Below are positions 50,752-59,155 of a DNA stretch of 64,000 nucleotides, piece by piece. The notes below the pieces were generated by a model. It saw only the letters and a list, made by a program, of their open reading frames with translations, had not been told where the DNA came from and did no database searches. How positions within the stretch are numbered: position 1 is the first letter of the stretch; every line of letters starts with the position of its first letter. A program made the translations under genes and the position numbers. Source of the stretch: an uncultured Fibrobacter sp. (GTDB lineage Bacteria > Fibrobacterota > Fibrobacteria > Fibrobacterales > Fibrobacteraceae); assembly GCF_947305105.1 (NCBI RefSeq), contig NZ_CAMZCS010000008.1, forward strand, positions 45,673 through 109,672. Reading direction: 5' to 3'.

Positions 50752-50872
50752 AGCCTAGAGAATAGGGACTAAAGGCTAGTGAAAAGAATCACGCACTTCG
50801 CGCGTTAATAACAGACGGCGAAGCCGTGACATTTTTCCCTAGATCCTAGTCTCTAGCCCCTAATCCCTCAAA
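50749..50872. repeat. Heptad element (TAGAGGC class) between convergent genes
   Basis: Plus-strand units TAGAGCC, TAGAGAA, TAGGGAC begin with the GGR stop codon. Minus-strand units (ATTAGGG, GCTAGAG, ACTAGGA) begin just after the stop of the Rossmann gene. The core has CACGCACTTCGCGCG and ACGGCGAAGCCGT. The whole element recurs in reverse orientation at 56397-56519. Confidence 0.85.
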
Positions 50873-51614
50873 ACAATTCTTCCACTTTCGTTTGCGCGAG
50901 CACCCGATTATATATTATCCTTTTCCCTTTCACGCCGTCACTAGCGCATACATGCTCCGTCGGTGGCTTGAGCAGGGAAGCGACCAGATGTGCCGCAACT
51001 GTTTCGGCATGCACGGGGCGGAGCCGCTCGGGAATCCATTCAGGGTGCGCTCCGAAAACCTTTTGCAATAGTTCTTCGCCAAAGCGCTTATCTTTATGCT
51101 TGCCAAGCAATAGCGACGGACGCACCAAAGTAAGCGCATCAAAGTTCATCATGGTCAAGCCTTCTTCGAGCATTCCCTTGAGACGGTTATAAAAGAATGG
51201 TGAATGCGAATTCGCCCCCTGCGCACTCACACACAAAAAATGCGGAACCCCCTGTTTTTTGGCGATGGCGGCCAAAGTAAGGGGCAGGCGCACATCCACT
51301 CTTTCTTGAGCGCAGCGGCTTCCCGCCTGTTTCCTTGTCGTTCCTAGGCAACAAAAGGCCGCATCGGCCCCCGGAAAGTTCTCGCGCAGCTTGCGCAATT
51401 CGGCATTGTCGGCATCAGGCGATTTACTTATAATCTGTTCAAAATCAACTTCGTCGAAGTCCACCTTTGAAGCGCCTTCCAAGATTCCGAATTCCGAAAG
51501 TGCGGGTTCTCTGCGCACGGGGCAGTACACGCGCTCCACTTGGGGCAAACGCACCAACAACTTGAGCACATTTCGGCCCACCAAACCTGTCGAACCGAAA
51601 AGAAGAACTTTCAT
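50868..51614 (-). CDS. NAD(P)-binding Rossmann protein, HTATIP2-like
   Basis: The 248-aa atypical SDR has a glycine-rich GSTGLVGRNVLKLL at the N-terminus, DAAFCCLGTTRKQAGS, FLCVSAQGANSHSPFFYNRLKGMLEEGL (with Tyr-x3-Lys) and LTLVRPSLLLG. This pattern matches the HTATIP2/TIP30-like branch. Its ATG overlaps the stop of the histidine-phosphatase gene (TAATG), so the two are translationally coupled although one product is exported and the other cytoplasmic. Substrate unknown. Confidence 0.85.
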   Translation of the reverse strand: MKVLLFGSTGLVGRNVLKLLVRLPQVERVYCPVRREPALSEFGILEGASKVDFDEVDFEQIISKSPDADNAELRKLRENFPGADAAFCCLGTTRKQAGSRCAQERVDVRLPLTLAAIAKKQGVPHFLCVSAQGANSHSPFFYNRLKGMLEEGLTMMNFDALTLVRPSLLLGKHKDKRFGEELLQKVFGAHPEWIPERLRPVHAETVAAHLVASLLKPPTEHVCASDGVKGKRIIYNRVLAQTKVEELF

Positions 51615-52624
51615 TAAACGGACTCGTCTATTTCGTCCCGGATGACCATCCAACCCACGTCGGCACCACGGACCGGAAGAACCGTCACGGAGCCGGCCTC
51701 ATCAAGAATCACGGCAATTCCCGACAAGTAGTTCACCCAACGGAACGGTGATTCATAAATTCTCAAATTGATTGTTCTGTTCGAGGCCAAAACGATAAGC
51801 GGTTCCACCAACATGTCGTGGCTCACGAGAATGCTCACGCGCTTCCAGGAGGGCATGTTTGCGACAACGACTTCGTTCACAAACTGGTTTCCACGTTCGA
51901 AGAAATCATAGAAATAGCTCGGAATGACCGCAGCAACTTCCGCGTTCGTATAAGGAACACCATAAGAGTACTGAGCGATGTATCTTGGATTGCCACCTCT
52001 GGAAGATACAAGTGCATCGAGAGTATCGCTCGGCACCGTCAAGAAATAGCCACCGTCAATGCCATCCCACGTCACGACATCCACATCGCCTTCACCACGA
52101 CCAATCGCAATATTCTTGCAGGTTTCACGAGTGCGAATAAAGTTTGTGGAAGCATAGTAGAAAGACTCTTCACTCACAAGTTTTGTGCCAAGCGTCTGAG
52201 CCATCTGGATTCCAATCGGGGTCAACTGGGATTCCGTACCCGTATTTTTCTTTTCGCGTTTGGAATGGCGAATCACGAAAGCAACCTTGCTCGTTTGGGG
52301 AAGCGCCTTATAGACATCGCCCATATCGTAAAAACCATCCTCGTCAGGCGCAACCGCGAGTGCGCCGGGAGTCGTCGCAAAAGTAACGGAGCCGCTGGCT
52401 GGCTGAGCAATGGAAGAACTCGTCGGAGTCGAGCCACCATCCGGAACGAGCGACCCCGAAGAACTCGTAGGGTCTTGCTGAATGGCAGAACTTTCCGGGA
52501 CAGAAGAAGAAGTCGGAGCAGAAGTACTGGACGAGTCATCGCCACAACCGACGAAAGTAAGCGCCAAGGCGAGGCCAAAGGCGCAACACGGAGAAAAAAC
52601 TTTAAGACTTTTTAAGGTACGCAT
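51614..52624 (-). CDS. Histidine-phosphatase-fold lipoprotein
   Basis: The 336-aa product has a lipoprotein signal ending FVGC (Cys 27), a Ser/Pro linker to ~residue 85, then a histidine phosphatase domain: VAFVIRHSKREKK (catalytic RH; HS replaces the common HG), LTPIGIQMAQTLG, FIRTRETCKNIAIG and the second His in SILVSHDMLV. An extracytoplasmic phosphatase, perhaps for sugar phosphates or phytate, is inferred. A TAAATTGT box ends 4 nt before the ATG. Confidence 0.86.
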   Translation of the reverse strand: MRTLKSLKVFSPCCAFGLALALTFVGCGDDSSSTSAPTSSSVPESSAIQQDPTSSSGSLVPDGGSTPTSSSIAQPASGSVTFATTPGALAVAPDEDGFYDMGDVYKALPQTSKVAFVIRHSKREKKNTGTESQLTPIGIQMAQTLGTKLVSEESFYYASTNFIRTRETCKNIAIGRGEGDVDVVTWDGIDGGYFLTVPSDTLDALVSSRGGNPRYIAQYSYGVPYTNAEVAAVIPSYFYDFFERGNQFVNEVVVANMPSWKRVSILVSHDMLVEPLIVLASNRTINLRIYESPFRWVNYLSGIAVILDEAGSVTVLPVRGADVGWMVIRDEIDESV

Positions 52625-52628
52625 ACGA

Positions 52629-52636
52629 ACAATTTA
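52629..52636 (-). promoter_or_regulatory. -7 type promoter box of the histidine-phosphatase gene
   Basis: TAAATTGT, 4 nt before the ATG at 52624; no Shine-Dalgarno. Confidence 0.58.
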
Positions 52637-52772
52637 GTTTTTTGCCCCGAAAAACAAGCGTAAAAGTATGTTTAATCACATAAATAGGTGAAACAGGCCA
52701 ATTTTTTCCCCATTCGTGCGTAAATATTTCTAAACTTGAAGGCGGGATAAACATTTAACCAATAGGTGTATC

Positions 52773-55244
52773 ATGGCCAAAGCGAATAAAGCAAAAGACA
52801 TTCCGGTTCTCGGTACAGATGCCGACGCATTCCGCCAGGCTTTTACCGACCACATCCACCACACCCTTGCACGCAGCAATTTCACGGTGACCGACCACGA
52901 AAAGTTCCTCGCCGTCGCCTACGCTGTACGCGACCGACTCGTCGACCGCTGGATCAAGACGCAGAACACGTACTACGAAAAAGACGTGAAGCGCGTCTAC
53001 TACCTCTCCCTCGAATTCCTCATCGGCCGTACGCTCGGCAACTCCGTGCTGAACCTTGACGTCGAAAAGGCCGTCGTCGAAGCCCTCGACGAAATCGGCA
53101 TGACGCTCGAAGAACTCCGCGAACAGGAAGTGGACGCGGGCCTCGGCAACGGCGGCTTGGGCCGCTTGGCCGCCTGCTTCTTGGATTCCATGGCAACGCT
53201 CGAGCTCCCGGCCACCGGTATGGGCATCCGCTACGAATACGGCATGTTCAGCCAAAAGATTGTGAACGGGGAACAAGAAGAACAGCCGGATAACTGGCTG
53301 CGCCTCCCGAACCCCTGGGAAATCGCCCGCCCGGCAAACGCCATCAAGGTCCCGTTCGGCGGCTACGTGGTCAGCTGGATCGACGACAACGGCAAGCTCC
53401 ACAACCGCTGGGAAACCAAGGATTTTGTGCTTGCATTGCCCTACGACACCCCGATTCCGGGTTACAAGAACAATACCGTGAACAACCTGCGCCTCTGGAG
53501 CGCGAAGTCCACCGACGACTTCGGCCTCAGCTACTTCAACAACGGTGACTACATCGCCGCCGTGCAGGACATGGAACTTTCCGAAACGATTTCGAAGGTG
53601 CTGTACCCGAACGATTCCTCCATGAACGGTAAGGAACTGCGCCTCAAACAGCAATACTTCCTGTGCTCCGCTTCGCTGCAGGATATCATCCGCCGCTTCA
53701 AGAAGCTGCACAACAACGATTGGAAGGTATTCCCCGAAAAGGTCGCCATCCAGCTCAACGATACGCACCCGGCCATCTCCATCGCCGAAATGATGCGCAT
53801 CCTCCTCGACATCGAGAACCTGGAATGGGACGAAGCCTGGGAAATCGTGACCAAGACGTTCGCCTACACGAACCACACCTTGATGCCCGAAGCTCTTGAA
53901 AAGTGGCCCGTCAGCCTCTTCGAAAAGCTCCTGCCGCGTCACCTGCAGATTATCTATGAAATCAACGCCCGCTTCTTGCGGATGGTCTCCATGAAGTGGC
54001 CTGGCGACAACGCCCGCCTCGCCCGCATGAGCCTCATCGAAGAAGGCAACTGCAAGATGATCCGCATGGCCTACCTCTCCATCGTGGGTTCGTTCGCCGT
54101 GAACGGCGTGGCAGCCCTCCACTCCGACCTCCTGAAGACGACGCTCTTCAAGGACTTCTACGAGCTGTGGCCCGAAAAGTTCAACAACAAGACGAACGGC
54201 GTGACTCCGCGCCGTTGGGTCCGCAAGGCGAACCCCGCCATGTCCGAGCTCATCTCTTCGAAGATTGGCGACAGCTGGGTCAAGGATCTGGACGATCTCA
54301 GGAAACTCGAACCGTTCGCAAAGGATGCCGAATTCCAAAAGGCATTCATGGCCGTCAAGAAGCAGAACAAGGAACGCCTCGCCAAGTACCTCAAGGAAAC
54401 GCAGGGCGTGGAAGTCGACACCAACACGTTCTTCGACGTGCAGGTCAAGCGCATCCACGAATACAAGCGCCAGCTCTTGAACATCTTGCATGCCATCCAC
54501 CTGTACATCCAACTCAAGGACGGCAAGGAAATCCTGCCGCGCACCATCATGATCGGTGGTAAGGCCGCTCCGGGTTACTGGATGGCCAAGCAGATTATCC
54601 GCCTCGCAAACGCCGTGGCTGCCATTATCGACGCCGACCCGGTTTGCAAGGGCAAGCTCAAGATGGTGTTCCTCGAGAACTACCGCGTGTCCTTCGCCGA
54701 GAAAATTATCCCGGCGGCAGACCTCTCCGAACAGATTTCTACCGCGGGCACCGAAGCCTCGGGTACCGGCAACATGAAGTTCGCCTTGAACGGCGCACTC
54801 ACCATCGGTACGCTTGACGGCGCCAACGTGGAAATGAAGGAAGAAGTCGGCGACGAGAACATCTTTATCTTCGGCCTCACCATCGAAGAAGTCACAGACC
54901 TGCTCGCCAAGGGCTATCGTCCGCGTGACTTCTACGAGAAGGACGACGATCTGCGTCGCGTCATCGACCTCATCGGTTCCGGCTTCTTCAGCCCCGACCG
55001 TCCGGACCTGTTCAAGCACATTGCAGACAAACTTCTCACTCACGACCCGTACATGCTCTGCGCTGACTTCCGCAGCTACGTGGACATGCAGGTGAAGGTC
55101 GCGAAGGAATACCAGAACAAGAAGACCTGGGCAGAGAAGGCCATCCTCAACGTGGCCCGCATGGGCAAGTTCAGTTCCGACCGTACTATCAAGCAGTACG
55201 CCGAAGAAATCTGGAACGCCAAGCCGTGCAGCATCAAGCTGTAA
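52773..55244 (+). CDS. glgP: Glycogen/alpha-glucan phosphorylase
   Basis: The 823-aa enzyme releases glucose-1-phosphate from glycogen. Typical blocks are YYLSLEFLIGRTLGNSVLNL, GLGNGGLGRLAACFLDSMATL, IQLNDTHPAISIAEMMR, NGVTPRRWV, the KRIHEYKRQ loop, and the PLP-lysine region EASGTGNMKFALNGALTIGTLDGANVE. Length is full and no frameshift is seen. AGGTG precedes the ATG. With glgE elsewhere in the window it belongs to storage-glycogen metabolism. Confidence 0.97.
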   Translation: MAKANKAKDIPVLGTDADAFRQAFTDHIHHTLARSNFTVTDHEKFLAVAYAVRDRLVDRWIKTQNTYYEKDVKRVYYLSLEFLIGRTLGNSVLNLDVEKAVVEALDEIGMTLEELREQEVDAGLGNGGLGRLAACFLDSMATLELPATGMGIRYEYGMFSQKIVNGEQEEQPDNWLRLPNPWEIARPANAIKVPFGGYVVSWIDDNGKLHNRWETKDFVLALPYDTPIPGYKNNTVNNLRLWSAKSTDDFGLSYFNNGDYIAAVQDMELSETISKVLYPNDSSMNGKELRLKQQYFLCSASLQDIIRRFKKLHNNDWKVFPEKVAIQLNDTHPAISIAEMMRILLDIENLEWDEAWEIVTKTFAYTNHTLMPEALEKWPVSLFEKLLPRHLQIIYEINARFLRMVSMKWPGDNARLARMSLIEEGNCKMIRMAYLSIVGSFAVNGVAALHSDLLKTTLFKDFYELWPEKFNNKTNGVTPRRWVRKANPAMSELISSKIGDSWVKDLDDLRKLEPFAKDAEFQKAFMAVKKQNKERLAKYLKETQGVEVDTNTFFDVQVKRIHEYKRQLLNILHAIHLYIQLKDGKEILPRTIMIGGKAAPGYWMAKQIIRLANAVAAIIDADPVCKGKLKMVFLENYRVSFAEKIIPAADLSEQISTAGTEASGTGNMKFALNGALTIGTLDGANVEMKEEVGDENIFIFGLTIEEVTDLLAKGYRPRDFYEKDDDLRRVIDLIGSGFFSPDRPDLFKHIADKLLTHDPYMLCADFRSYVDMQVKVAKEYQNKKTWAEKAILNVARMGKFSSDRTIKQYAEEIWNAKPCSIKL

Positions 55245-55432
55245 GAGCTTCGAGGTGCGAGGTCGGCGCTTCGCGCCTTTGAGGCATGAGGAAGTAGGAA
55301 GTGGTTAGTAAACAGTGGTTGGTGGTTAGGGGGAGAACTCCGAATTTAACCCCTTACTGCTTACTAATCATCTGAAAACTCATTGCGCACTGCTCATAGC
55401 TCATCGCTCATTGCTCACTGCTCAATTGCAAG
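55245..55432. repeat. Heptad arrays between convergent glgP and a membrane-protein gene
   Basis: After glgP: GAGGTGC-type units, then seven contiguous units at 55281-55329 (GAGGCAT to TGGTTAG). Near the other gene, seven contiguous units of a TGA class at 55379-55427 (minus strand TGAGCAG, TGAGCAA, TGAGCGA, TGAGCTA). The two arms face each other. No T-tailed terminator is visible. Confidence 0.85.
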
Positions 55433-56212
55433 TCAGTGGTCTGTCATGGCCCTGTATTCATTAGCCTTACTATTGAATATCCCGCCACAAACGATAAAGT
55501 AGACACCATACCCAATCAGAGGAATAATGATTGCCGTTGATGCTGTAAACTTTTTTTCGCTAACGACATAGGCTGTTCCAAGAGTTGTAAATATACCACC
55601 CAAAGAAAAGCCCCATATGGAAGCCTCGCTATAAAGGTCACTTACACACTGGTAAAAATCCGAGATGTTTGCTTTTTCGCGGCACTGAGCTTTTTTCTTA
55701 AGGGATTTAAAAGTATCGTCATTTAAAAGTTCAATGTAAGCCATTTTCACAGAACTAGAATCTTGAACATAATTGACTTTGATTTCATCATAGCGCTCCG
55801 TAAGAAACGCCTTCCGCTCTTTATACTCTGCAACTTTTTCTGGCAGTTTACTTGTAGTAGACAAAGCGACCCCTCCGGCAATGGTCAAGCCCAAGCCCCC
55901 AGCGATAAGCGCTGCAGGAAACACACCCGCACCAATGGCATAGCCAGCGCCACCTCCCGCAATACTATGCAACAAATACAGACCAGAAACAAGGCTGACT
56001 GAGCCAAGGCCAATTCCCAAATAACCCCACGATCTATTCTCCATTTTAGCTTCAGTTTTATCAATTAGTTTTTGATAATATTCAATGCTATCCAGAAGAA
56101 CAACCGGATCTACATCCTGAACATCCAATGAATCATTCTTTTGTGCAAAAGCATTCAACGAAAATAAAAGACCAAGCACAAGGAACAATTTATTAATACG
56201 AAAATTCAGCAT
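55433..56212 (-). CDS. Membrane protein of unknown function
   Basis: The 259-aa protein starts MLNFRINKLFLVLGLLFSLNAFA, a signal-like segment. A coiled region (VVLLDSIEYYQKLIDKTEAKMEN) is followed by two Gly-rich hydrophobic segments (~100-155), a second coiled stretch (residues 165-205), and two hydrophobic segments near the C-terminus. The ATG at 56212 is supported by a TATTTTAC box 8 nt upstream; the longer frame is repeat DNA. No family recognised. Confidence 0.75.
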   Translation of the reverse strand: MLNFRINKLFLVLGLLFSLNAFAQKNDSLDVQDVDPVVLLDSIEYYQKLIDKTEAKMENRSWGYLGIGLGSVSLVSGLYLLHSIAGGGAGYAIGAGVFPAALIAGGLGLTIAGGVALSTTSKLPEKVAEYKERKAFLTERYDEIKVNYVQDSSSVKMAYIELLNDDTFKSLKKKAQCREKANISDFYQCVSDLYSEASIWGFSLGGIFTTLGTAYVVSEKKFTASTAIIIPLIGYGVYFIVCGGIFNSKANEYRAMTDH

Positions 56213-56220
56213 AACTTTTC

Positions 56221-56228
56221 GTAAAATA
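56221..56228 (-). promoter_or_regulatory. -7 type promoter box of membrane-protein gene 55433-56212
   Basis: TATTTTAC after a run of seven T, 8 nt before the ATG. Confidence 0.55.
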
Positions 56229-56254
56229 AAAAAATGTGCGAACGGATGGGGAAT

Positions 56255-56396
56255 GAGGGCGCGACCTTCGGTCGCTTTGAGCGATGAGGTGTGAGGTGAG
56301 TAGGAAGTAGACCGTAGGAAGTGACTTGTCATTGCGAGGGGCGATTGCCAGAGCCTGCCGCGAGCGAAGCGTGGCGGAAGCAATCTCTAGGTATGG
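56255..56396. repeat. Mixed heptads and palindromic repeat
   Basis: GACCTTCGGTC hairpin, units GAGCGAT, GAGGTGT, GAGGTGA, GTAGGAA, GTAGACC, GTAGGAA in one 7-bp phase (56278-56319), then a CATTGCGAGG...GAAGCAATCTC element (56328-56388). Confidence 0.8.
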
Positions 56397-56519
56397 GTTA
56401 GGGATAAGAATCTAGGATCTAGAGACTAGGGAAAAATGTCACGGCTTCGCCGTCTTATATTGACGCACAAAGTGCGTGATTCTTTTCACTAGCCGCTAGT
56501 CTCTATTCTCTAGTCTCTC
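56397..56519. repeat. Heptad element, inverted copy of 50749-50872
   Basis: Read on the minus strand it matches the element at 50.8 kb: heptads, TAGTGAAAAGAATCACGCAC, a GACGGCGAAGCCGTGAC hairpin, ATTTTTCCCTAG, heptads. The stop codon of the Idh/MocA gene (TAG, 56510-56512) is inside its first units. Confidence 0.85.
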
Positions 56520-57373
56520 AAAGGCTCATTGCTCACTGCTAACTTCACACAATCGGCGGCGTTTTGTGCGGCGCGCCTACCCCATTGCCGGCACGCTCCG
56601 GCAAGGAGTTTCAGGAAAAACTTGTGTTCGTTGTCGAGAGAATCGGGAATATGGGCAATTTCGCCTTCCGGCGTGTAACGGGCGAGACTCACCGTATAGC
56701 TCGAAGACGGCAATTCACCATTCCTAGGAAAATTCACGGTGATATTCCGAAGGTCCGCAGCGCTTTCGCGGTCCACGACAAAATCAGCAAAAACACCGGA
56801 AAAAGGCCCGCTCACCACCTTGAGCTGTGCTCGGGCGCGATTACCATTTGGGGATTCTTCAATGCTTTCGACGCGGATATCGCGATACGGGAACATGGTT
56901 AAGAACAAACTAAAATCATGTACCATCAAATCCAACGAAACACCGACATCCAGGCAGCGGTTCGACGGACGGTGTTCGCGACGGAATTCCAAATGAGCCC
57001 CGCTAAGCGAACGCAATTCGGCAAGGAAATGCTTGCGGAAGTTGAGGAAAATAGGATTATAGCACTCCGACTGAGCCACAAACAGCATAACTCCGTTTCG
57101 CTCCGACAAATCCACCAGTTCCTGGGCATCTTCGGCCGATGTCGCGAGCGGTTTTTCCACGAACACGGGAATTTTGCGCTCTAGAAAAAACTTGGCATAG
57201 GCGTAATGGGTCGATGCAGGCGACGCAATAACCGCAAAATCAACTTCGCAATTTTTTACGGAATCCCCGACATCGACGACTTGCACGAAGCGGACTCCGC
57301 ACGCCTCAAAACGGGCCCTGTGGCGGGCTCCCATGGTTCCGTTTCCAATCAATATGGCGTTGTACGATTTCAT
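56510..57373 (-). CDS. Gfo/Idh/MocA-family oxidoreductase
   Basis: The 287-aa NAD(P)-dependent dehydrogenase has an N-terminal Rossmann fold: AILIGNGTMGARHRARFEACGV, DFAVIASPASTHYAYAKFFLERKIPVFVEKPLA (the EKP lysine motif). The C-terminal domain has FVAQSECYNPIFLNFR and DVGVSLDLMVHDFSLFLTM. Such enzymes oxidise or epimerise sugars and inositols; substrate unknown. It is somewhat shorter than the usual ~330 residues. The ATG at 57373 lies 12 nt after a TATATTGT box. The C-terminal RD and stop come from the heptad array. Confidence 0.9.
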   Translation of the reverse strand: MKSYNAILIGNGTMGARHRARFEACGVRFVQVVDVGDSVKNCEVDFAVIASPASTHYAYAKFFLERKIPVFVEKPLATSAEDAQELVDLSERNGVMLFVAQSECYNPIFLNFRKHFLAELRSLSGAHLEFRREHRPSNRCLDVGVSLDLMVHDFSLFLTMFPYRDIRVESIEESPNGNRARAQLKVVSGPFSGVFADFVVDRESAADLRNITVNFPRNGELPSSSYTVSLARYTPEGEIAHIPDSLDNEHKFFLKLLAGACRQWGRRAAQNAADCVKLAVSNEPLRD

Positions 57374-57385
57374 TGCGTTGCGGTG

Positions 57386-57393
57386 ACAATATA
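57386..57393 (-). promoter_or_regulatory. -7 type promoter box of the Idh/MocA gene
   Basis: TATATTGT preceded by TTTTC, 12 nt before the ATG at 57373. Confidence 0.5.
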
Positions 57394-57467
57394 GAAAATG
57401 GAAGAAGCACGCACCATCGCTATTCCGCATACGCCATTTAAAGTATATTTACCCCAAAGGACTATTT

Positions 57468-57968
57468 ATGGACATCAAGAAGACAAATGCGGCACGAATT
57501 CTCGACCGCCAGAAAATTAGCTACGAGCTCATCCCCTACAAGGTCGACGAGAACGACCTCGGTGCACAGCATGTGGCCGACAGCCTGGGCGAAGACATCA
57601 ATCAAGTTTTCAAAACCATCCTCGTTCACGGCGACAAAATCGGTTACCTCGTGTGCGTGGTTCCCGGCAACCTTGAAGTTGACCTGAAAGGCGCCGCCAA
57701 GGTCAGCGGCAACAAAAAAATCGACACCGTCCCACTCAAGGACTTGACCCCGCTTACCGGCTACATCCGCGGCGGTTGCAGCCCGCTCGGCCTCAAGAAG
57801 AACTTCCCCATTTTCATTCACGAGACAGCGATGCAGTTCCCGTTCATCTACGTGAGTGCCGGCGAACGCGGCTTGCAGCTGAAGGTAGCGCCCGCCGACC
57901 TGGTGAAGGCGACCCGCGCGACCGTCGGCGTCATCGCGAGAGTCCCGCCCGAAGCCCCCGTCGATTAA
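57468..57968 (+). CDS. ybaK: Cys-tRNA(Pro)/Cys-tRNA(Cys) deacylase, YbaK/EbsC type
   Basis: The 166-aa protein fits YbaK: KTNAARILDRQKISYELIPYKVDENDLGAQHVADSLG, the conserved Lys in VFKTILVHGD, and GYIRGGCSPLGLKK near residue 105. It hydrolyses mischarged Cys-tRNA(Pro). AAGGA lies 6 nt before the ATG. The GH16 gene begins 9 bp after its stop on the same strand, so they may be co-transcribed despite unrelated roles. Confidence 0.95.
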   Translation: MDIKKTNAARILDRQKISYELIPYKVDENDLGAQHVADSLGEDINQVFKTILVHGDKIGYLVCVVPGNLEVDLKGAAKVSGNKKIDTVPLKDLTPLTGYIRGGCSPLGLKKNFPIFIHETAMQFPFIYVSAGERGLQLKVAPADLVKATRATVGVIARVPPEAPVD

Positions 57969-57977
57969 GAGGCTCCC

Positions 57978-59126
57978 ATGCGCAACAAGAACACCCTGCA
58001 CACATCCGCATTTTTCATGGCGAAACTGGCCACGGCATTTGCCGTCGCAGGCATTCTTGCAGCGTGTTCCGACGACTCCTCCAGCGGACCGGAATCGCAA
58101 CCGGATTCCTCTGCCACTTTGGATGGTTCGGTCACTTCGACTGATTCGGTCACTTCGGCGAGCTCAGTGACCTTGTCGTCAAGCAGTGGAAAGGTCGGTG
58201 AGCCTGCCGAACCGACCCAGACATCGTCTAGTTCGGTCACTTCGGCGAGCTCAGCGACCTTGTCGTCAAGCAGTGGAAAGGTCGGTGAGCCTGCCGAACC
58301 GACCCAAGCGTCGTCCAGTTCGGTCACTTCGGCGAGCTCAGTGACCTTGTCGTCATGCTCAGTGACCTTGCCCGAGAGCAGTTCAAGCGAATCGCCTTAC
58401 CTCTGGAATGATGAATTCGACGGCAGCGCCATCGACACTTCCAAGTGGACATTCGAAATCGGTACGGGCAGTAGCGGCTGGGGCAACAACGAGAAGGAAT
58501 ACTACACCGGGCGCAAAGAAAACGCCTACGTGCAGAACGGCATCCTCCACATCCGCGCCAACAAGGAAGATTACGAAGGCTCCGGCTACACATCGGCACG
58601 CATGATTACCAAAAGCAAGTTTACGTTCACCTACGGTACAGTCGAGGCCCGCATTGCGCTCCCCGTAGGCAAGGGAATCTGGCCCGCCTTCTGGATGCTC
58701 GGAGAAAATATCGATAAAGTGAGTTGGCCCGCCTGCGGGGAAATCGATATCATCGAAGCCATCAACGACGAGAGCATTGTCTACGGCACCCACCACTGGC
58801 AATACGATGGGCAGCACGCCAGCTACGGCAACAACACAAGCGATTTTCATGGAGCGAAAAAGGAACTGGACATCACGCAGTTCCACACGTACAAACTCAC
58901 TTGGGACGAAAAACTCATCGCCATGTATGTCGATGACTTCAAGTACCACGAAATGTCCATCGAAGACAACGCCGGTGGAACCGAAGCATTCCATAAGCCA
59001 CAATTTTTCTTGCTGAACGTCGCTGTAGGTGGAAACTGGCCCGGATTCGAAATAGACGACACTCAGTTTCCGAACGAAATGCTCGTTGATTACATCCGTG
59101 TTTACCCCAACTCCAGCACCCCCTAA
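57978..59126 (+). CDS. GH16 beta-glucanase lipoprotein with repeat-derived linker
   Basis: The 382-aa product has a lipoprotein signal ending LAAC (Cys 30), a 29-residue linker repeat (56-142, units SSSSVTSASSVTLSSSSGKV then GEPAEPTQ), and a full GH16 domain (~140-382): WNDEFDGSAIDTSKW, GWGNNEKEYYTGRKEN, WPAFWMLGE, and the active site EIDIIE (E255 nucleophile, E260 acid/base). The ExDxxE form suits laminarinase/beta-1,3(4)-glucanases. It would hydrolyse beta-glucans at the cell surface, consistent with a fibre-degrading lifestyle. Confidence 0.93.
   Translation: MRNKNTLHTSAFFMAKLATAFAVAGILAACSDDSSSGPESQPDSSATLDGSVTSTDSVTSASSVTLSSSSGKVGEPAEPTQTSSSSVTSASSATLSSSSGKVGEPAEPTQASSSSVTSASSVTLSSCSVTLPESSSSESPYLWNDEFDGSAIDTSKWTFEIGTGSSGWGNNEKEYYTGRKENAYVQNGILHIRANKEDYEGSGYTSARMITKSKFTFTYGTVEARIALPVGKGIWPAFWMLGENIDKVSWPACGEIDIIEAINDESIVYGTHHWQYDGQHASYGNNTSDFHGAKKELDITQFHTYKLTWDEKLIAMYVDDFKYHEMSIEDNAGGTEAFHKPQFFLLNVAVGGNWPGFEIDDTQFPNEMLVDYIRVYPNSSTP
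58145..58345 (+). repeat. 87-bp tandem repeat in the GH16 linker
   Basis: Units start at 58145, 58232 and 58319 (the last partial). Each holds an inverted pair, TTCGGCGAGCTCAGTGACC and, complementary, GGTCGGTGAGCCTGCCGAA, so the unit can form a hairpin. The same core occurs once in the coaBC linker (9160-9186). Confidence 0.88.
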
Positions 59127-59143
59127 CCCCGTCTAGCATTTTT

Positions 59144-59151
59144 TATATTTT
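59144..59151 (+). promoter_or_regulatory. -7 type promoter box of gene 59156-59422
   Basis: TATATTTT after a run of T, 4 nt before the ATG. Confidence 0.55.
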
Positions 59152-59155
59152 CTCC

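Noticed and set aside
52755..55043. 762-codon open frame antisense to glgP
   Set aside because: Shadow frame created by the codon bias of glgP; the glgP strand has all phosphorylase motifs and the antisense translation has none.
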